A model generated the notes under the pieces. The model worked only from the letters and a program-made list of their open reading frames with translations. It did no database searches and was not told the DNA's origin. DNA of 18,960 nt, from positions 1 through 18,960 of the forward strand of contig DATDSR010000026.1 of assembly GCA_036517855.1 (NCBI GenBank), given 5' to 3'. This DNA is from DATDSR01 sp036517855 (GTDB taxonomy: Bacteria; Patescibacteriota; Minisyncoccia; Phycocordibacterales; DATDSR01). The position numbers and the translations under genes were made by a program. How positions within the stretch are numbered: the first letter of the stretch is position 1; each line of letters opens with the position of its first letter. This document shows positions 1 through 6,069 of the stretch, piece by piece.

Positions 1-139
1 ATACAGCAAAGGCCTTGGGGATGGCGGGCGGGGTGGGCGGTACTCCGCACACAGGCGGAGACGCACCGATTTAGTAGCAGGGTTTAATCACAGCGGTGTC
101 GTCTCGAAGTAAGTTCGAGCCGACTCGTAGATACTCCAC
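1..139 (+). repeat. Dispersed 180-bp element, copy A (truncated by window edge)
   Basis: This stretch is almost identical to 16761-16900 (copy B): I see one single-base indel and two substitutions over about 140 bases. A more divergent inverted copy lies at 11710-11890. Recognisable internal structure is a hairpin with arms CTCCGC and GCGGAG around 45-62 and a second one around CTCGAA/TTCGAG near 104-120. The left 40 bases seen in copies B and C would lie outside the window. There is no gene directly behind this copy on the plus strand, so it is not simply a leader of murA. Its function is unknown; it could be a structured RNA, a non-autonomous mobile element or a recombination substrate. Confidence 0.85.
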
Positions 140-185
140 AAAAGACACGACAACCTGCCCTGCGGCAGGTTTTGTGCTTTTGTGG
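136..185. repeat. Long imperfect stem-loop following copy A
   Basis: The perfect core is AACCTGCC (152-159), loop CTGC, GGCAGGTT (164-171). The stem continues imperfectly outward to CCAC (136-139) and GTGG (182-185). A T-rich 3' side makes it resemble a plus-strand terminator. In copy B the same CCAC is instead closed by GTGG just before the murA start codon. Confidence 0.6.
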
Positions 186-198
186 AAGGCACAGTGAT

Positions 199-218
199 GC
201 TCCGCAAGCTTGCGGAGC
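199..218. repeat. Perfect 20-bp palindrome
   Basis: GCTCCGCA and TGCGGAGC flank AGCT, so the whole 20 bases are self-complementary. It is the second in a series of stem-loops in the gene-free left end. No T tract follows it, so a terminator role is not supported. Confidence 0.6.
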
Positions 219-223
219 CACGA

Positions 224-272
224 GTCAGGGTCGTGAAAATTTTGATTCGACGGAATCAAAATTATTCCTGAC
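224..272. repeat. Nested stem-loop
   Basis: Inner arms AATTTTGATTC (238-248) and GAATCAAAATT (253-263) pair perfectly around a four-base loop GACG. Outer arms GTCAGG (224-229) and CCTGAC (267-272) extend the structure. The core ATTCGACGGAAT superficially resembles the start of tmRNA, but no other tmRNA part is present. Confidence 0.6.
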
Positions 273-351
273 CACAATAAATATGAATCGCTACAACACA
301 ACCAATTTCCCAAGGACCATCCCTGCCAATCAGTCCGGCTGTAGAACTTGG

Positions 352-377
352 AGAGGGCTCGCCCACGCGAGCCCTCT
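352..377 (-). terminator. Strong hairpin behind the 399-830 gene
   Basis: AGAGGGCTCGC (352-362) and GCGAGCCCTCT (367-377) form a perfect 11-bp stem with a four-base loop. It lies about 20 bases past the stop codon of the last gene of the minus-strand ATP synthase cluster, where a terminator is expected. There is no clear U tract, so termination strength is uncertain. Confidence 0.5.
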
Positions 378-398
378 TGTTGGAGAACGAAATGTGAC

Positions 399-830
399 CT
401 AGTTCCGCTTGGGTGGCGGGAGACCCCTTGCCTTGAACATGCGGGGCGTGTAGCTCTTGTCGTGACGCCAGACAAACCAGCCAGGCCAGACTATGGCGCC
501 AAATTTGCGCTTACCGTGGTTGTAGTCGTAGTTAAACTTGGCCACGAGATTGATGTTGGCGTCGAAGAGATCGCAGAGCCCCCGCGCAAGCACGTCAATC
601 TTCTGGTGCGACCGGCGGGCGAGCCTGATCTCGTAAGAGGCGGCGGAGAAACCGAGCACGGCCGCTGCGATCGAAACCACAACGTGGAGATAGCCCCTGT
701 GCTCGAACCAGCCGAACCAAGTTATTGCAACGAAGCCGAGACTCCCGGAAGCACCCACCACGACAAGCGCAAGCCTGTACCTCCTTAGCCGTTTCGACTC
801 CTCTTCGAGTTTATTGAGAATCTCGTCCAC
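399..830 (-). CDS. Small two-helix membrane protein of unknown function
   Basis: The 143-residue protein has a charged N-terminus (about residues 1-17), two adjacent hydrophobic segments (about 19-40 and 47-64), and a basic soluble C-terminal half with aromatic residues (FNYDYNHGKRK, WPGWFVW). I do not recognise the family. The start is GTG at 828-830; the minus strand carries a G-rich Shine-Dalgarno-like run (AAGGGGGG) three bases upstream, which supports this start. It is the last gene of the minus-strand cluster, about 40 bases behind the 871-1305 gene, and is followed by a strong hairpin. The plus-strand frame over the same DNA (348-788) is a shadow. A role beside the ATP synthase is possible only by position. 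Confidence 0.7.
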   Translation of the reverse strand: MDEILNKLEEESKRLRRYRLALVVVGASGSLGFVAITWFGWFEHRGYLHVVVSIAAAVLGFSAASYEIRLARRSHQKIDVLARGLCDLFDANINLVAKFNYDYNHGKRKFGAIVWPGWFVWRHDKSYTPRMFKARGLPPPKRN

Positions 831-870
831 GATCCCCCCTTCCCGTTTCTAACTGAAAGACTACATAATC

Positions 871-1305
871 CTACCCAACAATACAAGTGGTGGTCGCTTG
901 ACTTGAGCTTGCAATGGAGCTTGAAAACGAAGTCGCTACCCCCGAGGTAAATGCCGCCGCCGATTGGTAGGCATTGCTAAGTGAGTTGCCTACACTGGCT
1001 CCCAGGACAAGGGCGGAGGTGCTAAGTGGGGTGGCGGTTGAGGGAGTGTTTAACTTTTCGGCTAGCGCAAGATTGGCCTCAACTTGGGCGATTAGCAAGC
1101 CCGCTTCGGGGTTGTTGGTGGTTTTTATTTCGGCTTTGAGTTTATCTAGGTCCGCGCGGATGTCTTCGAAAACGGCCACTTGCTTATCAAGACCGGTCGC
1201 TTTGTAATAAAGCGTCTGACGCAATGAAGGCGATTTGTAAAGCACGTAAGTGCCCACACCAGCGATTATCACAATTGCAATAAGTCCCTTCAGGATAGTA
1301 AACAT
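871..1305 (-). CDS. Single-pass membrane protein with coiled-coil and Ser/Thr/Ala-rich tail
   Basis: The 144-residue protein has an N-terminal hydrophobic helix (about residues 4-22) after only a few residues, which suits a signal anchor. A charged, helix-prone stretch follows (about 38-86, for example EDIRADLDKLKAEIK). The low-complexity tail is rich in Ser, Thr and Ala (about 87-144). It is not a family I can name. Its ATG lies five bases after the atpC stop codon, so it is very probably transcribed with the ATP synthase operon, although no Shine-Dalgarno is visible. The tail composition resembles exposed or secreted linkers; the C-terminus carries a lone Cys. Any role in the synthase would be speculation. 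Confidence 0.75.
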   Translation of the reverse strand: MFTILKGLIAIVIIAGVGTYVLYKSPSLRQTLYYKATGLDKQVAVFEDIRADLDKLKAEIKTTNNPEAGLLIAQVEANLALAEKLNTPSTATPLSTSALVLGASVGNSLSNAYQSAAAFTSGVATSFSSSIASSSQATTTCIVG

Positions 1306-1310
1306 ATTAC

Positions 1311-1553
1311 TTAATCAACCAAAACGGCCAACTCGTTGTTGCCGTTTAAGTGGAGGAAGCCGCCTTTGGCCTCGAAGTCTTGGCGCTTGCCACTTGGATC
1401 CTCGAGCCACACGCGACTGTCTTTTTGCAAAACAGACACTATCGGTTGGTGATGGTCGAGCAAAGTGATCTCCCCTGACATTGTTTTAACGTTCACCTTC
1501 TTCGCTTCCCCTTCAAACAGGATTCCTTTCAGGTTTATTATTTTCGTCTTCAT
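1311..1553 (-). CDS. atpC: ATP synthase F1 subunit epsilon, short form
   Basis: Epsilon is part of the F1 central stalk. The 80 residues from the ATG at 1551-1553 match only the N-terminal beta-sandwich: a FEGE turn followed by a GEITLLDHHQPIVSVL stretch corresponds to the usual GEITILPNHAPLVS region. Full-length epsilon is about 130-140 residues, so the two C-terminal helices that inhibit ATP hydrolysis in other bacteria are absent. An in-frame ATG at 1572-1574 would add seven residues that do not resemble epsilon; neither start has a Shine-Dalgarno. It lies in canonical order behind atpD, with a gap of 28 bases from the chosen start, and the next gene begins five bases on. Loss of the helices is seen directly; altered regulation is inferred. 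Confidence 0.9.
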   Translation of the reverse strand: MKTKIINLKGILFEGEAKKVNVKTMSGEITLLDHHQPIVSVLQKDSRVWLEDPSGKRQDFEAKGGFLHLNGNNELAVLVD

Positions 1554-1581
1554 ATCACATTTGCCATTTAACATTCACCAT

Positions 1582-2958
1582 TTACGATTCCAAACTGCCT
1601 TTCATATAGAAGAAGTCCTCAGGCTTATCATCATGCTTGCCCTCAATAATATCGGCGAAGTCGCGCACTGTTTGCTCGCGAGTTACATATTTGCCCTCAC
1701 GACCTGTGAATTGAGCCGCCACGTTGAAGGGCTGAGATAAGAACTTTTGTATCTTACGTGCGCGTGACACTGCTAGCTTATCGTCGTCACTAAGCTCCTC
1801 CATACCCAAGATGGCGATGATGTCTTGCAACTCTTTGTAGCGTTGAAGAATCTTTTGCACGTCACGAGCCGTTTTGTAGTGCGCCTCGCCTACGATAGCA
1901 GGTGAGAGAGCCGATGAGCTAGAGGCCAGCGGATCCACGGCTGGATAGATGCCGATTTCTGTAAGCGCTCTCGAGAGCACAATGGTAGAGTCGAGGTGAG
2001 CAAAGGTAGCGGCTGGGGCTGGGTCGGTAATGTCGTCGGCTGGCACATAGATGGCCTGCACAGAGGTGATGGAACCGTTCTTAGTCGAAGTAATGCGCTC
2101 TTGCAGGGCACCCATCTCGGTAGCAAGCGTAGGCTGATAACCCACCGCGCTTGGTAATCTCCCCAACAGTGTGGAGACCTCAGAACCAGCCTGCGAGAAT
2201 CTGAAGATGTTGTCGATGAACAGAAGCATATCCTTGCTCTCCTCATCGCGGAAGTATTCGGCCATAGTGAGTGCGGTTAAGGCGACTCTTAGTCTAGCGC
2301 CCGGTACCTCGTTCATCTGACCGAACACGAGCGCCGTCTTGTCGAGCACGCCAGATTCCTTCATTTCGTTGTAGAGGTCATTACCCTCGCGCGTGCGCTC
2401 GCCCACTCCGGCGAAGATGGAGGCACCGCCCGACTCCTCGGCCACGTTGCGGATAAGCTCCATCAGGAGCACTGTCTTGCCTACACCCGCACCACCAAAG
2501 AGACCCACCTTGCCTCCCTTAACGAAAGGCGCCAAGAGGTCGATGACTTTAATACCAGTTTGGAAGACTTCAACTTCAGTAGATTGATTCTCAAGCGTGG
2601 GTGCAAGGCGATGAATGGGCCAGCGCTTGGCAAACTTAGCATCGCCCACCAGCGGCTCACCGAAGACATTGAAGATGTTGCCGAGCACCTCCTTGCCCAC
2701 TGGCACAGAGATAGCCGCGCCTGTATCTAAAACTTCAGTCCCGCGCGCCAAGCCATCTGTCGAATTAAGGGCGATGGCGCGCACTCGCCCAGGCTCAAGG
2801 TGACGTGCCACTTCGAAGGTTATTTTGCCAGCCTTAAGAGCATTGCCCAATGCCGGCACTTGATCAAGAGCGAACTCTGCGTCAATGACTGGTCCAGTAA
2901 TCTGCACTATTTTCCCCACGCCGCCAAGGCTTTGCGGGGCAAGCCCTTTGTTATTCAT
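1582..2958 (-). CDS. atpD: ATP synthase F1 subunit beta
   Basis: This is the catalytic subunit of the F1 head. The 458 residues are near the usual length. Visible are the P-loop GGAGVGKT (155-162), the catalytic Glu in GERTREGNDLY (186-196), the Walker B LLFIDN stretch, the SQAGSEVSTLLGRLPSAVGYQPTL region split around residues 255-280, and a DELSEED-loop variant EELSDDD. The start codon overlaps the atpG stop as ATGA (2955-2958), so translation is coupled. Residues 6-15 (LAPQSLGGVG) are encoded by a repeat also present at the 3' end of murA (see 2914-2944), just before the conserved GKIVQITGPVID start of the beta barrel. The remainder is conserved, so the enzyme is expected to be active. Confidence 0.98.
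   Translation of the reverse strand: MNNKGLAPQSLGGVGKIVQITGPVIDAEFALDQVPALGNALKAGKITFEVARHLEPGRVRAIALNSTDGLARGTEVLDTGAAISVPVGKEVLGNIFNVFGEPLVGDAKFAKRWPIHRLAPTLENQSTEVEVFQTGIKVIDLLAPFVKGGKVGLFGGAGVGKTVLLMELIRNVAEESGGASIFAGVGERTREGNDLYNEMKESGVLDKTALVFGQMNEVPGARLRVALTALTMAEYFRDEESKDMLLFIDNIFRFSQAGSEVSTLLGRLPSAVGYQPTLATEMGALQERITSTKNGSITSVQAIYVPADDITDPAPAATFAHLDSTIVLSRALTEIGIYPAVDPLASSSSALSPAIVGEAHYKTARDVQKILQRYKELQDIIAILGMEELSDDDKLAVSRARKIQKFLSQPFNVAAQFTGREGKYVTREQTVRDFADIIEGKHDDKPEDFFYMKGSLES
2914..2944. repeat. Repeat element inside the 5' end of atpD (also in murA)
   Basis: The plus-strand DNA here matches 18210-18240 at 26 of 31 positions; the shared core is CGCCAAGGCT and GCGGGGCA. It is imperfectly palindromic (CCCC...GCGGGG outside, GCC...GGC inside). 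In atpD it is read on the minus strand as residues 6-15; at the other site it is read on the opposite strand and in a different frame as the MurA tail. That pattern fits an inserted DNA element better than protein homology. Confidence 0.7.
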
Positions 2959-3953
2959 ATTGTTCCACTAGTTATTTCAATCATCTCTTTAGTAATAAGT
3001 GCCTGGCGAACTCTGTTATAAACTCGCTCAAGATCTTCAGCAAGCTCCTTCGAATTCTCACTGGCGTTCTTCATGGCCACCATGCGCGCGCTATGCTCGC
3101 TCGCGTTTGCCTCAAGCACCAAGTGCAACATCTGCATGTTGAGCAAGTGAGGTAAGAGGATATCAAGCACGTCTTTAGGATTTGGCTCGAAAAGATATTC
3201 TGTCCCCTTTTCATTATTCATAATTCCTAATTCATAATTCTTTCGGTACTCCGAAAATCTGCCCTGCTCGGGCACCACCTCGCGTACAGTCTCGCGAATC
3301 TGCTCAATGTTCATAGGCAAAACCTCGCGCGTAACCGTGAATTGATTAAGCGTAGTTTTGAAATGTGTTGAGATTACCACCACCCTGTTCCACTTCCCTT
3401 CCTTATATCCATTCACAACTAACTCCGAAAGTGGCGCTACTTCCTCTGTGCTAGCCACATCACCAAAACCTGTGAACATCATCTCAACCGGGTAGCCCTT
3501 GCGAGCCGCGTAAGGTGCCAACTTTTTACCCACAATCACAAATTTATATTGGCGACTGGAGGTCTCTCCTCCAGTGGGAGGTGAGTCCTCCGAGTCGCTT
3601 GCGAAAAAAGCATCGCAAGCCCGCCCCACACTGGCGTTGAAAGCGCCTGCCAATCCCCTATCTGAAGCCACCAGCACAACGAGTGTCGTTGATTCTGACA
3701 CCCGATGTTTGGGATCCCTCAACATCGGGTGTCGGGGCCCGACTAGTTCAGATTGCTCAAGCAAATGTTCGGGAGCGTAACGCAGCAAATCCGTGAGCGC
3801 GGCAAGAGCGGCGAAGGCGTAATCGCGCGAAGCAAGAGCATTGCCTTGAGCTCGTCGCATCTTAGTAGCCGACACAACCTCCATAGCCTTGGTTATTTGC
3901 CCAATGCTCTTGACTGAACCCAAGTGAGATTTAATGTGTTGAACTGACTCCAT
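2955..3953 (-). CDS. atpG: ATP synthase F1 subunit gamma with three repeat-encoded insertions
   Basis: Gamma is the rotor shaft of F1. The family termini are clear: the N-terminal helix holds IKSHLGSVKSIGQITKAMEV (about 7-26) and the C-terminal helix holds SEHSARMVAMKNASENSKEL (285-304). The conserved core SDRGLAGAFN sits at 97-106. At 332 residues it is longer than the usual 285-295. The excess lies where the DNA is palindromic or repeated: residues 74-86 (RHPMLRDPKHRVS), 119-134 (includes DSPPTGGET) and 238-247 (KNYELGIMNN). All three keep the frame and fall between conserved blocks, so they probably sit in surface loops. The start overlaps the stop of the upstream gene by one base (TAATG). 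Confidence 0.97.
   Translation of the reverse strand: MESVQHIKSHLGSVKSIGQITKAMEVVSATKMRRAQGNALASRDYAFAALAALTDLLRYAPEHLLEQSELVGPRHPMLRDPKHRVSESTTLVVLVASDRGLAGAFNASVGRACDAFFASDSEDSPPTGGETSSRQYKFVIVGKKLAPYAARKGYPVEMMFTGFGDVASTEEVAPLSELVVNGYKEGKWNRVVVISTHFKTTLNQFTVTREVLPMNIEQIRETVREVVPEQGRFSEYRKNYELGIMNNEKGTEYLFEPNPKDVLDILLPHLLNMQMLHLVLEANASEHSARMVAMKNASENSKELAEDLERVYNRVRQALITKEMIEITSGTI
3213..3240. repeat. AT-rich repeat inside atpG
   Basis: The plus strand contains ATTCATAATTC twice within 28 bases (3216-3226 and 3230-3240). On the coding strand it reads as the peptide NYELGIMNN in AtpG. AT-rich GAATTATGAATTA-type repeats of this kind recur in other bacterial genomes as translated insertions; that statement is recalled, not checked. 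It falls between the conserved middle and C-terminal helix of gamma. Confidence 0.6.
3552..3598. repeat. Double-palindrome element inside atpG (GGAGG...CCTCC type)
   Basis: Two 15-base blocks, GGAGGTCTCTCCTCC (3558-3572) and GGAGGTGAGTCCTCC (3577-3591), pair with each other at 13 of 15 positions around AGTG. The stem is extended by GCGACT (3552-3557) and AGTCGC (3593-3598). It has the same architecture as the element in atpA at 5674-5707 and also encodes a PP-x-GG peptide. It corresponds to AtpG residues 119-134. Confidence 0.8.
3697..3733. repeat. Perfect 13-bp palindrome inside atpG
   Basis: GACACCCGATGTT (3697-3709) and AACATCGGGTGTC (3721-3733) pair perfectly. The 11-base loop contains GGGATCCC (3711-3718), itself a palindrome. 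It encodes AtpG residues 74-86 (RHPMLRDPKHRVS), just before the conserved SDRGLAG block. Confidence 0.75.
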
Positions 3954-4531
3954 TATTTTGTTAGTTTAAAGGTTGAAATTATTCCATCATAAAGCGAATT
4001 CATTTCTTTAGGTTCCAAATCGTACACCCAATAAAAAATGACATTCTTACGTGAAAACACTGTGGCCACCTGCTTATAATCGCCACCAACCACAAACTTG
4101 TACCCAATATTCCCGTTTATTGTAATTTCCTTAGAACCAAATCCGCTTACTAAATCCTTAAGCGCAACTTCACTAGAGAGTTCCGAGACAATCATACAAA
4201 GCAAGGGCCGGCTCGATTTATACTCCAAACACAGAGTCCTAGCTAAATTATTTTTCGAGGTGGTCGCTAAACTTTGAAAGTATCCCCAGCCTTCCTCTGG
4301 AGGAACTTTGAATTCGAACCCGTCCTCCTCATTCTTAAAGACCTCGTTAGAGCCGAGGCTTGTTAAATCTGGATCCGTTTCAGATGCCAGTCCTGATTTA
4401 TCTAGATAATCTGCTCTCCTAGGCTCACTGGGTCCAGCTGCCACGTAATATAAAGTTGGAACGACAGCAATCCCAACGCCGATGGCCGCTAACACAACTA
4501 AGGCGATAATCATTCTCGGTGCTTTGCTCAT
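3953..4531 (-). CDS. Membrane-anchored protein of unknown function inserted in the ATP synthase operon
   Basis: The product is about 192 residues. It has a basic start, a hydrophobic helix (about residues 7-31) ending in YYVAAGP, which could be a signal anchor or a cleavable signal, then a polar linker and a soluble domain (about 70-190) with alternating beta-type segments such as GFEFKVPPEEGWGYF and IGYKFVVGGDYKQVATVF. I do not recognise the family; the FKVP-GWGYF start is loosely like PsbP-type domains. The ATG at 4529-4531 shares a base with the atpA TGA; a GTG one codon earlier is an alternative. Its stop shares a base with the atpG ATG (TAATG). Being coupled on both sides, it must be made with the synthase, which suggests a role outside the membrane near it. 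That role is inferred from position only. Confidence 0.85.
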   Translation of the reverse strand: MSKAPRMIIALVVLAAIGVGIAVVPTLYYVAAGPSEPRRADYLDKSGLASETDPDLTSLGSNEVFKNEEDGFEFKVPPEEGWGYFQSLATTSKNNLARTLCLEYKSSRPLLCMIVSELSSEVALKDLVSGFGSKEITINGNIGYKFVVGGDYKQVATVFSRKNVIFYWVYDLEPKEMNSLYDGIISTFKLTK

Positions 4532-6069
4532 CACAATTTCTTAAATGTGGCCAGGGCATTTTTAAGAGCAGTTTCGGTTCCTTCTTCGAGTTGGCCACTA
4601 GTTTTGATGGGGTCTAACACGTCGGCTTGGTGGCGATCTTTGAGATACTCGATGAAGTTTTCTTGCCAGGTTGCTATTCCCGCAAGGTTGTGTCCGTCTA
4701 GGTAGCCGTTTAGGGCGGCATAGAGTAACGGGACTTGGTGGTAGAACGGGAGAGGGGCGCCATCTCTTTGCTTGAGAAGTTCGACGAGCAGTTCTCCTTT
4801 TTTAATCTTGGCTCTAGTGGCGTCGTCGAGATCGCTCGCGAATTGCACGAAGGCGGCAAGCTCGCGGAATTGGGCGAGCTCAAGGCGCAGTTTGCCGGCC
4901 ACTTTCTTCATGGCCTTGGTTTGCGCGGCCGAACCTACGCGTGAGACCGAGAGGCCCACGTTCACAGCCGGACGCACACCTTGGTTGAAGAGACTTGACT
5001 CGAGGTAAATCTGCCCGTCGGTGATGGAGATAACGTTGGTGGGGATGTAGGCCGACACGTCACTTAACTTTGTTTCGATAATCGGCAAGGCTGTGAGTGA
5101 ACCGCCGCCGTGAGCCGCGTCAAGTTTGGCCGCGCGCTCAAGCAAACGCGAATGGAGGTAGAAGATGTCTCCCGGATAAGCCTCGCGACCAGGTGAGCGG
5201 CGCAAGAGCAGTGACACTTCGCGATAAGCATCGGCGTGCTTAGAGAGGTCATCATAAATCACCAGCGCGTCTTGGCCCTTGTCCATAAAGTACTCGCCGA
5301 TGGCCGCTCCAGCGAAAGGCGCCAAGTAAAGTAGCGGCGCAGGAGCACCTGCTGGTGCACTAATCACCACAGTGTAATCCATCGCGCCGGCCTCTGTGAG
5401 CTTGCGTACAATCTGGGCCACCTTGGATTGCTTCTGTCCGATTGATACATATATACACACCACTGGCTTTGCCTCGTTCTTCTGGTTCAAGATTGTGTCG
5501 AGGGCAACTGCTGTTTTGCCCGTCTGGCGGTCGCCAATGATAAGCTCACGTTGACCGCGGCCTATGGGGATCATCGCGTCCACCGATTTGATGCCGGTGT
5601 GGAGTGGTTGCTTCACCGACTCGCGCGAGACTACATCTGGAGCACTACGCTCAAGTGGATAATATTCAATCCGGGAGGTTGAACCTCCGCTTGGAGGTTC
5701 AACCTCCAAAACTCCTTTGCCATCTATTGGCTCTCCGAGGGGGGAAAGTACTCTCCCTAATACACCATTGTAAACTGGGACCGAGAGCACACGACCAGTA
5801 CCGGTGACCCTGTCGCCCACACTCACCCTGTTGGCCTCACCCAAAATGACCGCGCCGATAAACTCCTCTTCGAGGTTGAAGGCGATGGCCGAAGTGCCAC
5901 CACTCTTTGTTTCAATAGTTAAAAGCTCTTGCGAGAGTGCGCCCGCAAGACCCGACACGCGCGCAATGCCGTCGCCTACCTCCACCACCTTGCCGATAGC
6001 GCGCAGTTTAGGATCGTCTTTAAACCCTGCGATCTCCTTCTTTAGTTTTTCTACAATTTCATAACTCAT
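4531..6069 (-). CDS. atpA: ATP synthase F1 subunit alpha with a repeat-encoded insertion
   Basis: Alpha is the non-catalytic nucleotide-binding subunit of the F1 head. The 512 residues carry the P-loop GDRQTGKT (179-186), the IGRGQRELIIGD lead-in, the Walker B region ALVIYDDLSKHA, and the Arg-finger region SITDGQIYLESSLFNQGVRPAVNVGLSVSRVG split around residues 345-377. The segment LEVEPPSGGSTS (121-132), between GEPIDGKG and the YYPLERSAP block, has no counterpart in the usual family pattern and is encoded by a perfect palindromic element (5674-5707). The start overlaps the atpH stop as ATGA. Everything else is conserved, so it is expected to function. Confidence 0.98.
   Translation of the reverse strand: MSYEIVEKLKKEIAGFKDDPKLRAIGKVVEVGDGIARVSGLAGALSQELLTIETKSGGTSAIAFNLEEEFIGAVILGEANRVSVGDRVTGTGRVLSVPVYNGVLGRVLSPLGEPIDGKGVLEVEPPSGGSTSRIEYYPLERSAPDVVSRESVKQPLHTGIKSVDAMIPIGRGQRELIIGDRQTGKTAVALDTILNQKNEAKPVVCIYVSIGQKQSKVAQIVRKLTEAGAMDYTVVISAPAGAPAPLLYLAPFAGAAIGEYFMDKGQDALVIYDDLSKHADAYREVSLLLRRSPGREAYPGDIFYLHSRLLERAAKLDAAHGGGSLTALPIIETKLSDVSAYIPTNVISITDGQIYLESSLFNQGVRPAVNVGLSVSRVGSAAQTKAMKKVAGKLRLELAQFRELAAFVQFASDLDDATRAKIKKGELLVELLKQRDGAPLPFYHQVPLLYAALNGYLDGHNLAGIATWQENFIEYLKDRHQADVLDPIKTSGQLEEGTETALKNALATFKKL
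5674..5707. repeat. Perfect 15-bp-stem palindromic element inside atpA
   Basis: GGAGGTTGAACCTCC (5674-5688) and GGAGGTTCAACCTCC (5693-5707) are exact reverse complements around GCTT. Each arm is itself nearly palindromic (GGAGGTT/AACCTCC), so cruciform or hairpin forms are possible at two scales. It translates as AtpA residues 121-132. The atpG element at 3552-3598 has the same layout. Confidence 0.85.

Noticed and set aside
224..272. Start of tmRNA (ATTCGACGG match)
   Set aside because: The match is part of a short perfect hairpin; no tRNA-like end or tag frame is present.
71..475. Minus-strand open frame of 134 codons over the left repeat
   Set aside because: It runs through copy A, three hairpins and the terminator, overlaps the end of the 399-830 gene, and its protein is of low quality with no start signals.
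348..788. Plus-strand open frame of 146 codons
   Set aside because: It is antisense to the 399-830 membrane protein, which has a Shine-Dalgarno and a plausible two-helix layout.
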